Notes under the pieces: model-generated
Databases searched by the model: none
The model's input: only the letters and a program-made list of their open reading frames with translations
What the model was told of the DNA's origin: nothing
Program-made: the position numbers and the translations under genes
Origin: Papillibacter sp.
Lineage (GTDB): Bacteria; Bacillota; Clostridia; Oscillospirales; Oscillospiraceae
Assembly: GCA_012838125.1 (NCBI GenBank)
Contig: DUPW01000117.1
Coordinates: 1-38,924 of the forward strand
Direction: 5' to 3'
DNA length: 38,924 nucleotides
In this document: positions 22,808 to 31,984 of the stretch, in pieces
Layout: each line of letters starts with the position of its first letter
How positions within the stretch are numbered: position 1 is the stretch's first letter

Positions 22808-23989
22808 ATGGCCGCTTTTGATTTTGATAAGATTTACCCCAGGAAGAACACCGGCAGCGTCAAGTACGATTTAGCCCCCGCCCTCGGACTGCCGGAGGAT
22901 GTGCTGCCAATGTGGGTGGCGGACATGGACTTTCGCTCGCCGGAGTGTGTGGTGGAGGCCATCATCGAGCGGGCAAAGCACGGCATTTTCGGCTACAGCG
23001 AGGCCCCGAAGGGCTACTTTGAAGCGCTGGAGACGTGGTATAGAGTGCGCCATAACTGGCATGTTCAGCCCGCGTGGCTTGTGAAAGCCTCCGGCGTCGT
23101 CTATGCCATTGCCCAGGCCGTGCGGGCGTTGACGGAGAAGGGGGATGGGGTGCTCATTCAGGAGCCGGTGTACTATCCCTTCCGGGACGTGGTGGAGAAA
23201 AACGACCGGAAGCCGGTGGTGAGCGAGCTTGTGTATAAAAATGGGGCATATCACGTGGATTTTGACGACTTTGAGCGGAAAATCCGTGATAACAACGTGC
23301 GCCTGTTTATCCTCTGCAGCCCTCACAACCCCGTGGGGCGGGTGTGGACGAAGGAGGAACTGGAGCGCATGGGGGATATCTGCCTGCGTTACGGCGTCAT
23401 CGTCGCCTCCGATGAGATTCACGCCGATTTCGTCTACCCCGGCTATCGGCACACCGTCTTTGCCGCCATTAAGCAGGAGTTTGAGCAAAATAGCCTCATC
23501 TTTACTGCGCCTACGAAGACTTTTAATCTCGCGGGGCTGCACATTTCAAATATCTTCATCCCAAACCCCAAACTGCGGGAGAAGTTTCAAACGGAAACTT
23601 CTCGCAGCGGCATGAGCCAGCTGGGCATTATGGGCATGGTGGCCTGTCAGGCGGCCTACGAAGGGGGCGGGGCGTGGCTTGACGCCCTCATGGCGTATCT
23701 GGGTGACAACGTTGCGTACATGCGTGACTTCCTCCGCACGCGCCTGCCGGAGCTGACTCTGATTGAGCCGGAGGGGACATATCTGACATGGGTGGATTTT
23801 CGCACCCTCGGCATGACCGTGGAGGAATTGGAGCAGTTTATCAAGTTTAAGGCCTGCCTGTGGCTGGACGGCGGCACCATGTTTGGTGAAAGCGGCGCCG
23901 GATTCCAGCGGTTTAACATCGCCTGCCCGCGGGCTATTTTACAGGATGCCATGGAGCGGCTGGAAAAGGCCTGCCGATCTCGTACATAA
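22808..23989 (+). CDS. MalY/PatB family aminotransferase, putative C-S lyase (cystathionine beta-lyase)
   Basis: A 393-aa fold-type I PLP enzyme of the MalY/PatB family, which cleaves cystathionine to homocysteine, pyruvate and ammonia. LPMWVADMDFRSPECVVEAI at the N-terminus is diagnostic of PatB. Further motifs are CSPHNPVGRVWTKEEL, ASDEIHADFVYPG and the PLP-lysine stretch TAPTKTFNLAGLHISN. A GGAGGG ribosome binding site overlaps the end of the preceding gene, so the two are translationally linked. With the gene before it, this gives a route between cysteine and homocysteine. A terminator follows. Confidence 0.93.
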   Translation: MAAFDFDKIYPRKNTGSVKYDLAPALGLPEDVLPMWVADMDFRSPECVVEAIIERAKHGIFGYSEAPKGYFEALETWYRVRHNWHVQPAWLVKASGVVYAIAQAVRALTEKGDGVLIQEPVYYPFRDVVEKNDRKPVVSELVYKNGAYHVDFDDFERKIRDNNVRLFILCSPHNPVGRVWTKEELERMGDICLRYGVIVASDEIHADFVYPGYRHTVFAAIKQEFEQNSLIFTAPTKTFNLAGLHISNIFIPNPKLREKFQTETSRSGMSQLGIMGMVACQAAYEGGGAWLDALMAYLGDNVAYMRDFLRTRLPELTLIEPEGTYLTWVDFRTLGMTVEELEQFIKFKACLWLDGGTMFGESGAGFQRFNIACPRAILQDAMERLEKACRSRT

Positions 23990-23994
23990 TCCCG

Positions 23995-24030
23995 TCCGCG
24001 GCGAAATATCCTTCGCCGCGGATGAAGTTT
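23995..24030 (+). terminator. Terminator of the sulfur amino acid operon
   Basis: TCCGCGGCGAA (23995-24005) and its exact complement (24012-24022) form an 11-bp stem with a 6-base loop, followed by the short T-rich TGAAGTTTTA. It begins six bases after the patB-like gene stop. Confidence 0.75.
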
Positions 24031-24095
24031 TATGATTGGGGAAACTTAAAAGGGATAAAAGAGGAAAGGGACTGGTATTTTCACTGCGCAGACGC

Positions 24096-24123
24096 TATAA
24101 TGGGAATTAGTTAAGACTAACTA
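24096..24123 (+). promoter_or_regulatory. copA promoter with a start-site dyad
   Basis: A perfect TATAAT (24096-24101) with no good -35 at any standard spacing is followed by TAGTT (24108-24112), six bases, AACTA (24119-24123), a dyad at the transcription start. The weak -35 suggests activator dependence or a regulator acting at the dyad. Confidence 0.45.
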
Positions 24124-24212
24124 TGGAGCGGGCCGAATACGGGCAAATGGAATTTTCGGAAAGGCCGGCATGAAAAACGATAGATACAGATATTACAAAA
24201 GGGGGCAGTGCC

Positions 24213-26648
24213 ATGCAGGTAAAAGAGACGCTTGCCATCGGCGGGATGACCTGCGCCGCGTGCGCAACTCGCGTGGAGAAGGGACTTAGTAAACTGGAGG
24301 GAGTATCCTCCGCCGCCGTCAACCTCGCCATGGAGCGGGCGACGGTGGAGTACGACTCAGAGCGCCTGACCCGCGGGGAGATTGAAGAAGCCGTCAAAAA
24401 ACTCGGGTATACCGTCCTGCCGCGGGCGGAGGAGGACAAAAAGACCGCCACGCTGCGCGTCAGCGGGATGACCTGCGCCGCCTGCTCCGCCCGCATCGAG
24501 AAAAAGCTGGGGGCGGCGGAAGGCGTCCTGCGGGCGACTGTGAACCTCGCCGCGGAAAAGGCGGTAGTGGAGTACGACCCGGCTGTGATTTCCCCTGCGG
24601 ACATGATTAAAATCGTGGAAGACCTCGGGTACGGAGCGAAACGCGAGGAAGAAGTGGAAGAGGACACGGAGCGGGTGGAGCGGGAAAAGCAGGCCCGTCG
24701 GCTTCTCATCTCCTTCATCATCGGTGCCGTGCTCACAGCGCCGATGATGCTGATGATGATTCTGGAATGGGCGGGTATACACGTGGCGATTTTGCACAGC
24801 CCCGTGTTCATGCTCATTCTCACCCTGCCTGTGCAGGTGGGGCTGGGCGCGCGATTTTACAAGGGCGCCTACCATGCGCTATGCTCAAAAAGCGCGAATA
24901 TGGACGTGCTTGTCGTCATGGGCACCACCGCGGCGTTTCTCTACAGCATCTACAACGGCTTTTTCGAGCCGGATAAAATGCGGGGGATGAACAACCTGTA
25001 TTTTGAAGCCTCCGCCATGATTATCACCCTCATTCTGCTGGGCAAATACCTCGAAGTCCGGGCCAAAGGCCGAACATCCGAGGCCATTAAGAAGCTCATG
25101 GGCCTTCAGGCGAAAACCGCCCGCGTCATTCGGGACGGGGAGGAAGTGGATATCCCCATCGATGAAGTGGTGCCGGGGGACATCCTCTCTGTGCGCCCCG
25201 GGGAGAAGGTGCCGGTGGACGGGGAGATTATTGAAGGCGCCTCCGCCGTGGACGAGTCCATGCTCACGGGGGAGAGCATCCCCGTGGAGAAAACGGTGGG
25301 GGACACGGTTATCGGCGCCACGATTAACAAGCACGGCGCCTTTAAGCTCCGGGCCACGAAGGTGGGCCGCGAGACGGTACTGGCCCAAATCGTGAAGATG
25401 GTGGAGGAGGCCCAGGGGAGCAAGGCGCCCATTCAAAAGATGGCGGATAAGGTGGCGGGCGTGTTCGTTCCCGCTGTTGTGGGGATTGCGGTGCTCACCT
25501 TTATCCTCTGGATGGTGATAACGGGCGAAGTGTCTAACGCGATTATGAGTGCGGTGGCGGTGCTGGTCATCGCCTGCCCCTGCGCATTAGGCCTTGCCAC
25601 GCCCACGGCCATTATGGTGGGCACAGGAAAGGGCGCGGAAAAGGGCATCCTCATCAAAGGCGGAGAGTACCTTGAAACGGCGTATAAAGTAAACGCCGTC
25701 GTCCTCGATAAGACCGGCACCATCACGAAGGGGGAGCCGGAAGTGACGGATATTCTCGCCTTCGGCGCCCTCAGTGAAGACGAGGTGCTGCGCATTGCCG
25801 CCAGCGCTGAGAAAAACTCCGAACATCCGCTGGGCGTTTCCATTTACGAGGCGGCAAAGGCCCGGCTTGGCACGATACCCGACCCGGAGCGCTTTGCGGC
25901 CATCCCCGGTAAAGGCGTTCTCGCCGAGGTGGAGGGCAAAGTCGTCCTCGTGGGCACCCATAAGCTCATGTCTGAAAGCGGTGTGGATATCGCCGGGGCG
26001 CGGGAGGCGCTGGAGCGCCTTGAGAGCGAGGGCAAAACGGCCATGCTCATGGCGGTGGAAAAGGAAATCGTGGCAATCATCGCCGTGGCGGATACGTTGA
26101 AGGAACATTCAATTGATGCCATCACGGAGCTGAAGGAGATGGGCGTGGCGGTTTACATGATAACGGGGGACAACGCCCGCACCGCCGCCGCCATTGCCAA
26201 GCAGGTGGGCATCACAAACGTCCTTGCGGAGGTTCTGCCGGAGCATAAGGCCACGGAAGTGGAAAAACTGCGCGGGGAAGGCTACGTTGTGGCCATGATT
26301 GGTGACGGAATCAACGACGCGCCGGCGCTGGCCACCGCCGATATCGGCATGGCCGTGGGTACGGGAACGGACGTGGCCATCGAAGCGGCGGACATTACCC
26401 TCATGCGGGGGGATTTGCGCACGATTCCCGCGGCCATCCGCCTGTCCCGCCGGACCATGCGGAAGATTAAGCAAAATCTGTTCTGGGCCTTTATCTACAA
26501 TATCATCGGCATCCCCTTTGCGGCCTTCGGGCTTCTCTCGCCCATTATCGCCAGCGCCGCAATGGCCTTCAGCTCAGTGTCGGTGGTGTCGAACTCATTA
26601 AGTCTTAAACAATTTGACCCCATGAAGCGCCATTCAGGCGGAAATTAA
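24213..26648 (+). CDS. copA: Copper-exporting P1B-type ATPase
   Basis: An 811-aa Cu(I) pump. Two N-terminal HMA domains carry GMTCAAC (about residues 10-16 and 85-91). The membrane motif is [12 protein letters not shown], diagnostic of the P1B-1 copper group, with the phosphorylation motif [11 protein letters not shown], the TGE loop [11 protein letters not shown] and [20 protein letters not shown]. The last helices end [12 protein letters not shown] and [15 protein letters not shown], with the copper-binding Met-Ser-Ser elements. A GGGGGCAG ribosome binding site precedes the ATG. CopZ follows 16 bp downstream in the same transcript. Confidence 0.97.
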   Translation: MQVKETLAIGGMTCAACATRVEKGLSKLEGVSSAAVNLAMERATVEYDSERLTRGEIEEAVKKLGYTVLPRAEEDKKTATLRVSGMTCAACSARIEKKLGAAEGVLRATVNLAAEKAVVEYDPAVISPADMIKIVEDLGYGAKREEEVEEDTERVEREKQARRLLISFIIGAVLTAPMMLMMILEWAGIHVAILHSPVFMLILTLPVQVGLGARFYKGAYHALCSKSANMDVLVVMGTTAAFLYSIYNGFFEPDKMRGMNNLYFEASAMIITLILLGKYLEVRAKGRTSEAIKKLMGLQAKTARVIRDGEEVDIPIDEVVPGDILSVRPGEKVPVDGEIIEGASAVDESMLTGESIPVEKTVGDTVIGATINKHGAFKLRATKVGRETVLAQIVKMVEEAQGSKAPIQKMADKVAGVFVPAVVGIAVLTFILWMVITGEVSNAIMSAVAVLVIACPCALGLATPTAIMVGTGKGAEKGILIKGGEYLETAYKVNAVVLDKTGTITKGEPEVTDILAFGALSEDEVLRIAASAEKNSEHPLGVSIYEAAKARLGTIPDPERFAAIPGKGVLAEVEGKVVLVGTHKLMSESGVDIAGAREALERLESEGKTAMLMAVEKEIVAIIAVADTLKEHSIDAITELKEMGVAVYMITGDNARTAAAIAKQVGITNVLAEVLPEHKATEVEKLRGEGYVVAMIGDGINDAPALATADIGMAVGTGTDVAIEAADITLMRGDLRTIPAAIRLSRRTMRKIKQNLFWAFIYNIIGIPFAAFGLLSPIIASAAMAFSSVSVVSNSLSLKQFDPMKRHSGGN

Positions 26649-26664
26649 AAAAGGAGTGTTTGTT

Positions 26665-26874
26665 ATGGCGGCAAAAACACAGGTTCTTAAAGTGAGCGGT
26701 ATGTCCTGCAACCACTGCGTGAATGCGGTAAAGTCGGCGGTGTCCTCCCTCGGCGTGGACAGTGTGGAGGTGGAGCTGAAAAGCGGGAACGTCACCGTCT
26801 CCTACGATACCGACAAGGTGACGGAGGAGGCTATCAAAAACGCCATCGTCGAGGAAGGCTATACGGTGGAGTAA
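26665..26874 (+). CDS. copZ: Copper chaperone CopZ (HMA domain)
   Basis: A 69-aa HMA protein that hands Cu(I) to CopA. The metal site is MSCNHC, followed by the beta-alpha-beta pattern VNAVKSAVSSLGVDSVEVELKSGNVTVSYD. The ATG at 26665 lies eight bases after AAGGAG; an in-frame GTG at 26656 overlaps that site and is rejected. It is second in the copA-copZ operon. A hairpin terminator follows. Confidence 0.95.
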   Translation: MAAKTQVLKVSGMSCNHCVNAVKSAVSSLGVDSVEVELKSGNVTVSYDTDKVTEEAIKNAIVEEGYTVE

Positions 26875-26885
26875 GAAAGAAAATG

Positions 26886-26925
26886 ACAGCGCGCGAACAA
26901 ATCGTTCGCGCGCTGTTTGCGTTGT
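26886..26925 (+). terminator. Terminator between copZ and ttcA, possibly bidirectional
   Basis: ACAGCGCGCGAAC (26886-26898) pairs perfectly with 26904-26916 (13 bp, 5-base loop). The plus side is T-rich but interrupted (TTGCGTTGTTT); on the minus strand CATTTTCTTTC follows, so it may also end ttcA. Confidence 0.7.
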
Positions 26926-27088
26926 TTGGGATTTTGCCTGCGCACTGTGCGTTCGTTGACACGGCTATCCCCCTTGCGTGGGATGGCATTGCTGGCAGAC
27001 GGCGTTGCCCTTGGGCGGGGCGGCATTGTTGATTTGCTTGGTTCTGCGCCTTGCGCGGCGGCGTGCGCTTTATGCCGTGGAGCTTGCG

Positions 27089-27946
27089 CTATTCGTCGTC
27101 CTCGCTGTCTGTGCTTGTCTTTTTATCGTATGTGTCCAGAAAGAAGTGGTATCCGTCCCCGTCTGTGTAGCCCAGGACGGTGTTGAGGTTCACGTTATGC
27201 ATGCTGTTGAAGATGCTTACGTCGATGTTCGGGCTTGTCTGGCGGAGCTTTTTGAGAAGTGCCTTAATCTCCTGCCGCTTTGAGACACCGCTGCCGTCTC
27301 CCAAGACGCAGTTTTCCGTAAAGCGGCAGGCGCACTGGATAAAGCGCAGGTCGTTATACCGCCTCCAGGCGATAATATCCGCCTCCCGCACCATATAGAG
27401 GGGGCGAATCAGCTCCATGCCTTCGTAATTGGTGCTGTGGAGCTTCGGCATCATGGTTTTGACCTCTGCGCCGTAGAACATGCTCAGAAGCGTCGTCTCA
27501 ATCACGTCATCAAAGTGGTGGCCGAGGGCGATTTTGTTGCACCCGAGGGCCTTCGCGCGGCTGTAGAGATACCCCCGGCGCATTTTTGCGCAGAGATAGC
27601 AGGGGGAGCGGTCCGTCTGCGCCACCACGTCAAAAATGTCCGATTCGAAAATCGAGATGGGAAGCTGCAGAAGCTCTGCGTTTTCCACAATTACCTGCCG
27701 GTTGAGGTCGTTATACCCCGGGTCCATGACGAGGTAGACCACCTCAAAATTCTTCACCCGGTGTTTGAGCAGTTCCCGCATGCACAGGGCCAGAAGGGTG
27801 GAGTCCTTGCCGCCGGAGATGCAGACGGCGATTTTGTCCCCCTCCTGAATGAGGTCGTACTTTACCACAGCGGCGGTAAACCGCTTCCAGATTTCCTTCC
27901 GGAATTTTTTTGTGATGCTCCGCTGTATTTCTTCGTGTCGTTCCAT
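27089..27946 (-). CDS. ttcA: TtcA-family PP-loop tRNA thiolation protein
   Basis: A 285-aa PP-loop ATPase. The ATP-pyrophosphatase loop is CISGGKDSTLL (residues 42-52). PCYLCAKMRRGYLYSRAKALGCNKIALGHHFDDVIETTLL is the TtcA signature, with the CxxC pair that binds a 4Fe-4S cluster in TtcA, and a later Cys region (QCACRFTENC) that may give the third ligand. TtcA makes 2-thiocytidine at tRNA position 32; some clostridial relatives may thiolate other sites. The C-terminus is acidic (STDSEDDE). It follows the cysteine desulfurase gene by 10 bp, so sulfur supply and use are coupled. Confidence 0.85.
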   Translation of the reverse strand: MERHEEIQRSITKKFRKEIWKRFTAAVVKYDLIQEGDKIAVCISGGKDSTLLALCMRELLKHRVKNFEVVYLVMDPGYNDLNRQVIVENAELLQLPISIFESDIFDVVAQTDRSPCYLCAKMRRGYLYSRAKALGCNKIALGHHFDDVIETTLLSMFYGAEVKTMMPKLHSTNYEGMELIRPLYMVREADIIAWRRYNDLRFIQCACRFTENCVLGDGSGVSKRQEIKALLKKLRQTSPNIDVSIFNSMHNVNLNTVLGYTDGDGYHFFLDTYDKKTSTDSEDDE

Positions 27947-27956
27947 AATGACTCCG

Positions 27957-29078
27957 TTAGGTCGCGATAGCCGTGAGGCAATCGTCGAAAATCTTAAGAA
28001 AGTGCGTCAGTTCCTCCGGTGTGGTGAGGTGGCTGAGGCTGATGCGCAAGGTGGACAGGGCTCGCTTTTTGTTTCCCGTGACGGCGTAGACAGGGCGGGA
28101 GACGGTGCCCGGCGCGCAGCACGCCGAGCGGGTGGAGAGGAGTACGCCCCGCTCGTCCAGCCTGTTTTTCATATCTTCCGATGACAGCCCCGGCAGACTG
28201 ATATTTAAGATGTGCGGCACACACCGCGCCGTGCTGTTGATGATAATGCGCTTGTCGTTTTCAAAATGCGCCCGCAGGCGCCTGTTGTGTTCAGATACGA
28301 TGCGGCGCTTTTCCTCGATGTTTTCCAGAGCCAGCCCCAGCGCCTTTTCCGCCGCGGCGGCAAGGGCGAGGGTGGGCGTTCCGCTGCGGTATGGTGTTGT
28401 GCTGATGCCGCCATGTATCTGCGGCTGGAGGGAAATGCCCCGCCGGACGGCGAGGATGCCGCTGCCGGTAAGTCCATAAAACTTGTGAGGCGCAAGGGAG
28501 ATAAGGTCCGCTTTATCCAAATCCAGCGGGATTTTGCCCACCGCCTGGGTGGCGTCCACGTGGAAAAGACACCCCGGAACGACTCTTATGCGTTCGGCGA
28601 TGGCGGCGATGTCCTGCGTTGCACCCAGCTCGCTGTCCACATAGCAGACGGAGACGAGGGTTGTCTTTGGTGTGAGGGCGTCTGACAGGGCGTCTAAATC
28701 GAGGGACCCGTCAGGAAGGGGGGAGATGTATTCCACGTCAAAGCCCTCGGACTGTAGCTTTGCCAGTGGGCCGTTTACTGAGGAGTGCTCTAAAAACGTG
28801 GAGAGGATATGCCGCCCGCGGCTGCGGCGCTCCATGGCCGCACCGAGGATGGCGAGGTTATTCGACTCCGTCGCCCCGGAGGTGTAGATGATATCGTGGT
28901 CTGAAAGGCATAAAAGGCGGGCGATATTCTCCGAGTACCCCTCGAGCTTTTCCCGCGCGGCGTGCCCGGCGGAGTGGGCGGCGTTGGGGTTTGCGATAAA
29001 TTCCCGCGATACGTCGCAGAAAACCGTGAGCACCGCGTCGCTTACGGGGGTGTTTGCGGTATAGTCTAAGTAAATCAT
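27957..29078 (-). CDS. Cysteine desulfurase (NifS/IscS family)
   Basis: A 373-aa class V aminotransferase-fold PLP enzyme that takes sulfur from cysteine as persulfide. YLDYTANTPVSDAVL opens the protein; TSGATESNNLAI binds PLP, H98 (STFLEHSS) is the stacking His, K199 (SLAPHKFYG) the Schiff-base Lys, and C320/C321 in LSTRSACCAPG the catalytic Cys region, with a doubled Cys instead of the usual SACxS. The close ttcA partner points to tRNA thiolation; the molybdenum hydroxylase and TcdA of this window would also need such an enzyme. It is led by a good promoter. Confidence 0.93.
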   Translation of the reverse strand: MIYLDYTANTPVSDAVLTVFCDVSREFIANPNAAHSAGHAAREKLEGYSENIARLLCLSDHDIIYTSGATESNNLAILGAAMERRSRGRHILSTFLEHSSVNGPLAKLQSEGFDVEYISPLPDGSLDLDALSDALTPKTTLVSVCYVDSELGATQDIAAIAERIRVVPGCLFHVDATQAVGKIPLDLDKADLISLAPHKFYGLTGSGILAVRRGISLQPQIHGGISTTPYRSGTPTLALAAAAEKALGLALENIEEKRRIVSEHNRRLRAHFENDKRIIINSTARCVPHILNISLPGLSSEDMKNRLDERGVLLSTRSACCAPGTVSRPVYAVTGNKKRALSTLRISLSHLTTPEELTHFLKIFDDCLTAIAT

Positions 29079-29128
29079 AGTCTCGTCCTGCCGTAAAGAG
29101 AGTGTGGGGCGGTGCGCCGCCGAAGTTC

Positions 29129-29157
29129 ATCATAGAGAAAACCCAATCGCGTGTCAA
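29129..29157 (-). promoter_or_regulatory. Promoter of the cysteine desulfurase-ttcA operon
   Basis: Minus-strand TTGACA (29152-29157), 17-bp spacer, TATGAT (29129-29134), about 50 bp before the start codon. Confidence 0.75.
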
Positions 29158-29245
29158 TATCGGCGGGCTGTTCACTCGGGTAAAGAGTGCCATAAAAGCA
29201 GTCGGGAGACTGAGAAAATTTCGGCGCGTTTTCCTGCCGTTTATC

Positions 29246-29274
29246 TTGACATCCCCGCCTGTTAATGCTAATAT
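29246..29274 (+). promoter_or_regulatory. Promoter of metNIQ
   Basis: TTGACA (29246-29251), 17-bp spacer, TAATAT (29269-29274). Start expected near 29281. The leader is too short for a SAM riboswitch or T-box, and none is seen. Confidence 0.75.
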
Positions 29275-29320
29275 TCTAACCAATCATATTTATCATATAT
29301 CTATAATATGTAATGCATGT

Positions 29321-30370
29321 ATGTATTATGGGAAACGGGGAGATGATGGCATAAGTACGCCCGAGACGATCGTGAGCCTGAAAAACCTCACGAAGACCTT
29401 TCCGACGGCTGACGGCGCCGGTTTTACGGCCCTCAAGGATATATCCCTCGACATAAAAAGAGGCGAAATCTTCGGCATAATCGGCATGAGCGGCGCGGGC
29501 AAGAGCACCCTCGTGCGCTGTATCAACTATCTTGAGCGGCCCACCTCCGGAACAGTTTTGTTTCAGGGGAAGGACCTGTCTCAGCTGAGCATGCCGGAGC
29601 TGTATAACCTCCGTCAGTCCATCGGTATGATTTTTCAGCAGTTTAACCTGCTCATGCAGCGGACGGCGCTGCAAAACGTGTGTTTCCCGCTGGAGATAGC
29701 CGGCGTGGAGAAGAAGGAGCGCATTCGCCGGGCGGAGGAGCTTTTAGAGCTGGTGGGCCTTGCGGATAAGAGAGACTCCTATCCCTCCCAGCTATCCGGC
29801 GGGCAGTGTCAGCGTGTGGCCATCGCCCGGGCCTTGGCGACGAATCCGCAGGTGCTTTTGTGCGACGAAGCCACAAGTGCGCTCGACCCCTCCACAACCC
29901 GGGGCGTTCTCGCCCTCATTCGGGAGATTAACGAAAAGCTGGGCATCACCGTTATTATTATAACGCATGAAATGGCCGTTATTGAGGAGATTTGCCACAA
30001 GGTGGCCATTATCGACGAAGGACGGATTGCCGAGTACGGGCCGGTGAGCGACATTTTCACCCACCCGAAGTCAGACGCGGCGAAACGGCTCGTTCTCCCG
30101 CAAGGGGAGCGCACGGACGAATTCATGGGGGGCCGCCGGTGCCGCATCGTGTTCGACGGGCGGAGTGCCTTCGAGCCCGTCATCAGCAACCTCGTGCTGG
30201 AGTTTCGCCACCCCATTAACATTCTCTACGCCAACACGAAGGAGATTGACGGCAAAGCCGTTGGTCAGATGATTATCGCGCTGCCGGAGGATGACCGCCT
30301 CGCGGAGCGTATGCTCGGCTCCCTGCACACGCAAGGCCTGAGCGTGGAGGAGGTGACGGGCAATGTTTGA
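29321..30370 (+). CDS. metN: Methionine ABC transporter ATP-binding protein MetN
   Basis: An ABC ATPase with a C-terminal NIL/ACT-like domain (about 330-350 aa). Walker A is GMSGAGKST, the Q-loop IGMIFQQFNLL, the signature LSGGQCQRVAIARAL, Walker B VLLCDEATSALDP and the His switch IITHEMAVIEEI; FDGRSAFEPVISNLVLEFRHPINILYA begins the NIL domain. It powers D- and L-methionine import with MetI and MetQ. The start is unresolved: 29321 is the only in-frame ATG after the promoter but has no ribosome binding site; a GTG at 29372 better matches the family N-terminus; the one good GGGGAG site leads to ATGATG at 29343, out of frame by one base. Confidence 0.93.
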   Translation: MYYGKRGDDGISTPETIVSLKNLTKTFPTADGAGFTALKDISLDIKRGEIFGIIGMSGAGKSTLVRCINYLERPTSGTVLFQGKDLSQLSMPELYNLRQSIGMIFQQFNLLMQRTALQNVCFPLEIAGVEKKERIRRAEELLELVGLADKRDSYPSQLSGGQCQRVAIARALATNPQVLLCDEATSALDPSTTRGVLALIREINEKLGITVIIITHEMAVIEEICHKVAIIDEGRIAEYGPVSDIFTHPKSDAAKRLVLPQGERTDEFMGGRRCRIVFDGRSAFEPVISNLVLEFRHPINILYANTKEIDGKAVGQMIIALPEDDRLAERMLGSLHTQGLSVEEVTGNV

Positions 30371-31025
30371 CGCCGTCGTCGCAAAAATGATTGGCAACGG
30401 TATTCTCGAGACCCTCTACATGACCCTGACCTCCACCCTCATCGCTTATATCATCGGGCTTCCCCTCGGCGTTGTCCTCGTTGTGACGGATAAGGACGGA
30501 ATCCGCCCCATCAAGTGGATAAACAGCGTCCTCAACGTCATCGTGAACATCCTTCGCTCCATCCCGTTTTTGATTCTCATGATGTTCGTCACGCCCCTTA
30601 CCCGGGCTATTATCGGAACGTCTCTCGGCCCCACGGCGACGATTGTCCCGCTTGTTATCGGTTCGGCGCCCTTTATTGCGCGCTTGGTTGAGTCTTCAAT
30701 CAAAGAAATCGACAGGGGCGTCATCGAAGCGGCCCAGTCCATGGGCGCCATGCCCATGCAGATTATCTGGAAGGTGCTCCTGCCGGAGGCAAGACCGTCC
30801 ATCCTTGTGGGCAGCGCCATCGCCGTGACGACGATTCTCAGCTACTCGGCCATGGCCGGTATCATCGGCGGGCGGGGGCTTGGTGACATCGCCATCCGCT
30901 ACGGCTACCACCGGTACGACAACGGCATTATGTTTGTAACCGTTGCCCTGCTCGTCGTTATCGTGCAGGTGCTGCAGGAAGTGGGCATGATGATTGCCCG
31001 CAAAAACGACAAACGCAAAAAATAA
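30363..31025 (+). CDS. metI: Methionine ABC transporter permease MetI
   Basis: A 220-aa inner-membrane permease with five or six hydrophobic segments. The cytoplasmic EAA-type loop that meets MetN is VIEAAQSMGAMPMQIIWKVLLPEARPSILVG, typical of MetI. The start overlaps the metN stop by eight bases and uses the GGAGGTGACGG site inside metN, so translation is coupled. MetQ follows 12 bp downstream. Confidence 0.96.
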   Translation: MFDAVVAKMIGNGILETLYMTLTSTLIAYIIGLPLGVVLVVTDKDGIRPIKWINSVLNVIVNILRSIPFLILMMFVTPLTRAIIGTSLGPTATIVPLVIGSAPFIARLVESSIKEIDRGVIEAAQSMGAMPMQIIWKVLLPEARPSILVGSAIAVTTILSYSAMAGIIGGRGLGDIAIRYGYHRYDNGIMFVTVALLVVIVQVLQEVGMMIARKNDKRKK

Positions 31026-31037
31026 GGAGGAACAATA

Positions 31038-31922
31038 ATGAAAAAGAGACTTGCACTGCTGGTTGCGCTGGTGCTCGCACTGGGGCTTCTGGCCGGCTGC
31101 GGCGGCTCCAAAGCGCCCCAGCCCTCTCCTACGGCCTCGCCCTCGAGCTCGCCGGACGCCAGCTCCGCCCCCACGGAGACGGAAGGGGAATTGAAGAAAA
31201 TCATCGTCGGCGCCAGCCCCACGCCCCACGCTCTCATTCTTGAAGCGGCGCGTCAGACGCTCCTTGAGAAGGGCTATGAGCTTGAAATCGTGGAGTTTAC
31301 CGATTACGTCCAGCCCAACGTGGCCTTAGCGGACGGCTCCATCGACGCAAACTTCTTCCAGCACACGCCCTATCTGGACGATTACAACGCCGAGCGGGGC
31401 ACGGACCTCGTCTCCCTTGTGAGCATCCACTTTGAGCCCCTGGGCCTGTACCCCGGCAAGACGAGTACCCTGGACGAGCTGAAAGACGGCGCCCAGATTG
31501 CCGTTCCCAACGATACGACGAACGAAGCCCGCGCCCTTCTGCTCCTTGAAGCCCAGGGCCTCATCACCGTAAAGCCCGATGCTGGCCTTAAAGCCACCAT
31601 CAACGACATCACCAGCAACCCGAAGAACCTTAAGATTATCGAAATTGAAGCGGCCCAGCTGGCCCGCTCCCTGCAGGATGTGGACATGGCCGTTATTAAC
31701 GGAAACTATGCTCTGAGCGCCGGCCTCGTGGTGGGTAAAGACGCTCTGGCCGCCGAGGACTCCGGCTCCGTGGCCGCCCAGACCTTTGCCAACATCGTCG
31801 CCGTTCGGGCGGGGGATGAGTCCCGCGAGGACCTTGTTGCCCTCGTCGAAGCCCTCACCAGCGACGCGGTGAGACAGTACATCGAAGGGACCTTTGAAGG
31901 CTCCGTTGTCCCCGTGTTCTAA
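31038..31922 (+). CDS. metQ: Methionine-binding lipoprotein MetQ (NLPA family)
   Basis: A 294-aa surface lipoprotein. The signal peptide ends in the lipobox LLAGC (Cys about residue 21), then a Ser/Pro-rich linker (SPTASPSSSPDASS) and the NlpA fold: KIIVGASPTPHALILEAA, VQPNVALADGSIDANFFQHTPYLDDYN and VAVPNDTTNEARALLLLE-type elements. It presents methionine, or a related sulfur amino acid, to MetNI. GGAGG precedes the ATG. A strong terminator follows. Confidence 0.95.
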   Translation: MKKRLALLVALVLALGLLAGCGGSKAPQPSPTASPSSSPDASSAPTETEGELKKIIVGASPTPHALILEAARQTLLEKGYELEIVEFTDYVQPNVALADGSIDANFFQHTPYLDDYNAERGTDLVSLVSIHFEPLGLYPGKTSTLDELKDGAQIAVPNDTTNEARALLLLEAQGLITVKPDAGLKATINDITSNPKNLKIIEIEAAQLARSLQDVDMAVINGNYALSAGLVVGKDALAAEDSGSVAAQTFANIVAVRAGDESREDLVALVEALTSDAVRQYIEGTFEGSVVPVF

Positions 31923-31935
31923 ACAAAGCACATAC

Positions 31936-31969
31936 AAAAACACCGACGCTTTAAGCGTCGGTGTTTTTT
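31936..31969. terminator. Bidirectional terminator between metQ and the ABC exporter
   Basis: ACACCGACGCT (31940-31950) pairs with AGCGTCGGTGT (31954-31964); six T follow on the plus strand and five A precede, which gives a T-run on the minus strand as well. It ends both convergent operons. Confidence 0.92.
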
Positions 31970-31984
31970 GCTTTGAATGGATAA

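Noticed and set aside
26978..27283. Plus-strand frame with a hydrophobic N-terminus after copZ, possibly a small membrane protein
   Set aside because: Its second half is antisense to ttcA, no ribosome binding site precedes it, and it starts just after the copZ terminator.
29102..29320. metN extended upstream to 29102
   Set aside because: The extension crosses the metN promoter and the divergent desulfurase promoter, and does not resemble any MetN N-terminus.
29281..29320. SAM riboswitch or T-box before metNIQ
   Set aside because: The leader is only about 40-90 nt and AT-rich with no stem set of that size.
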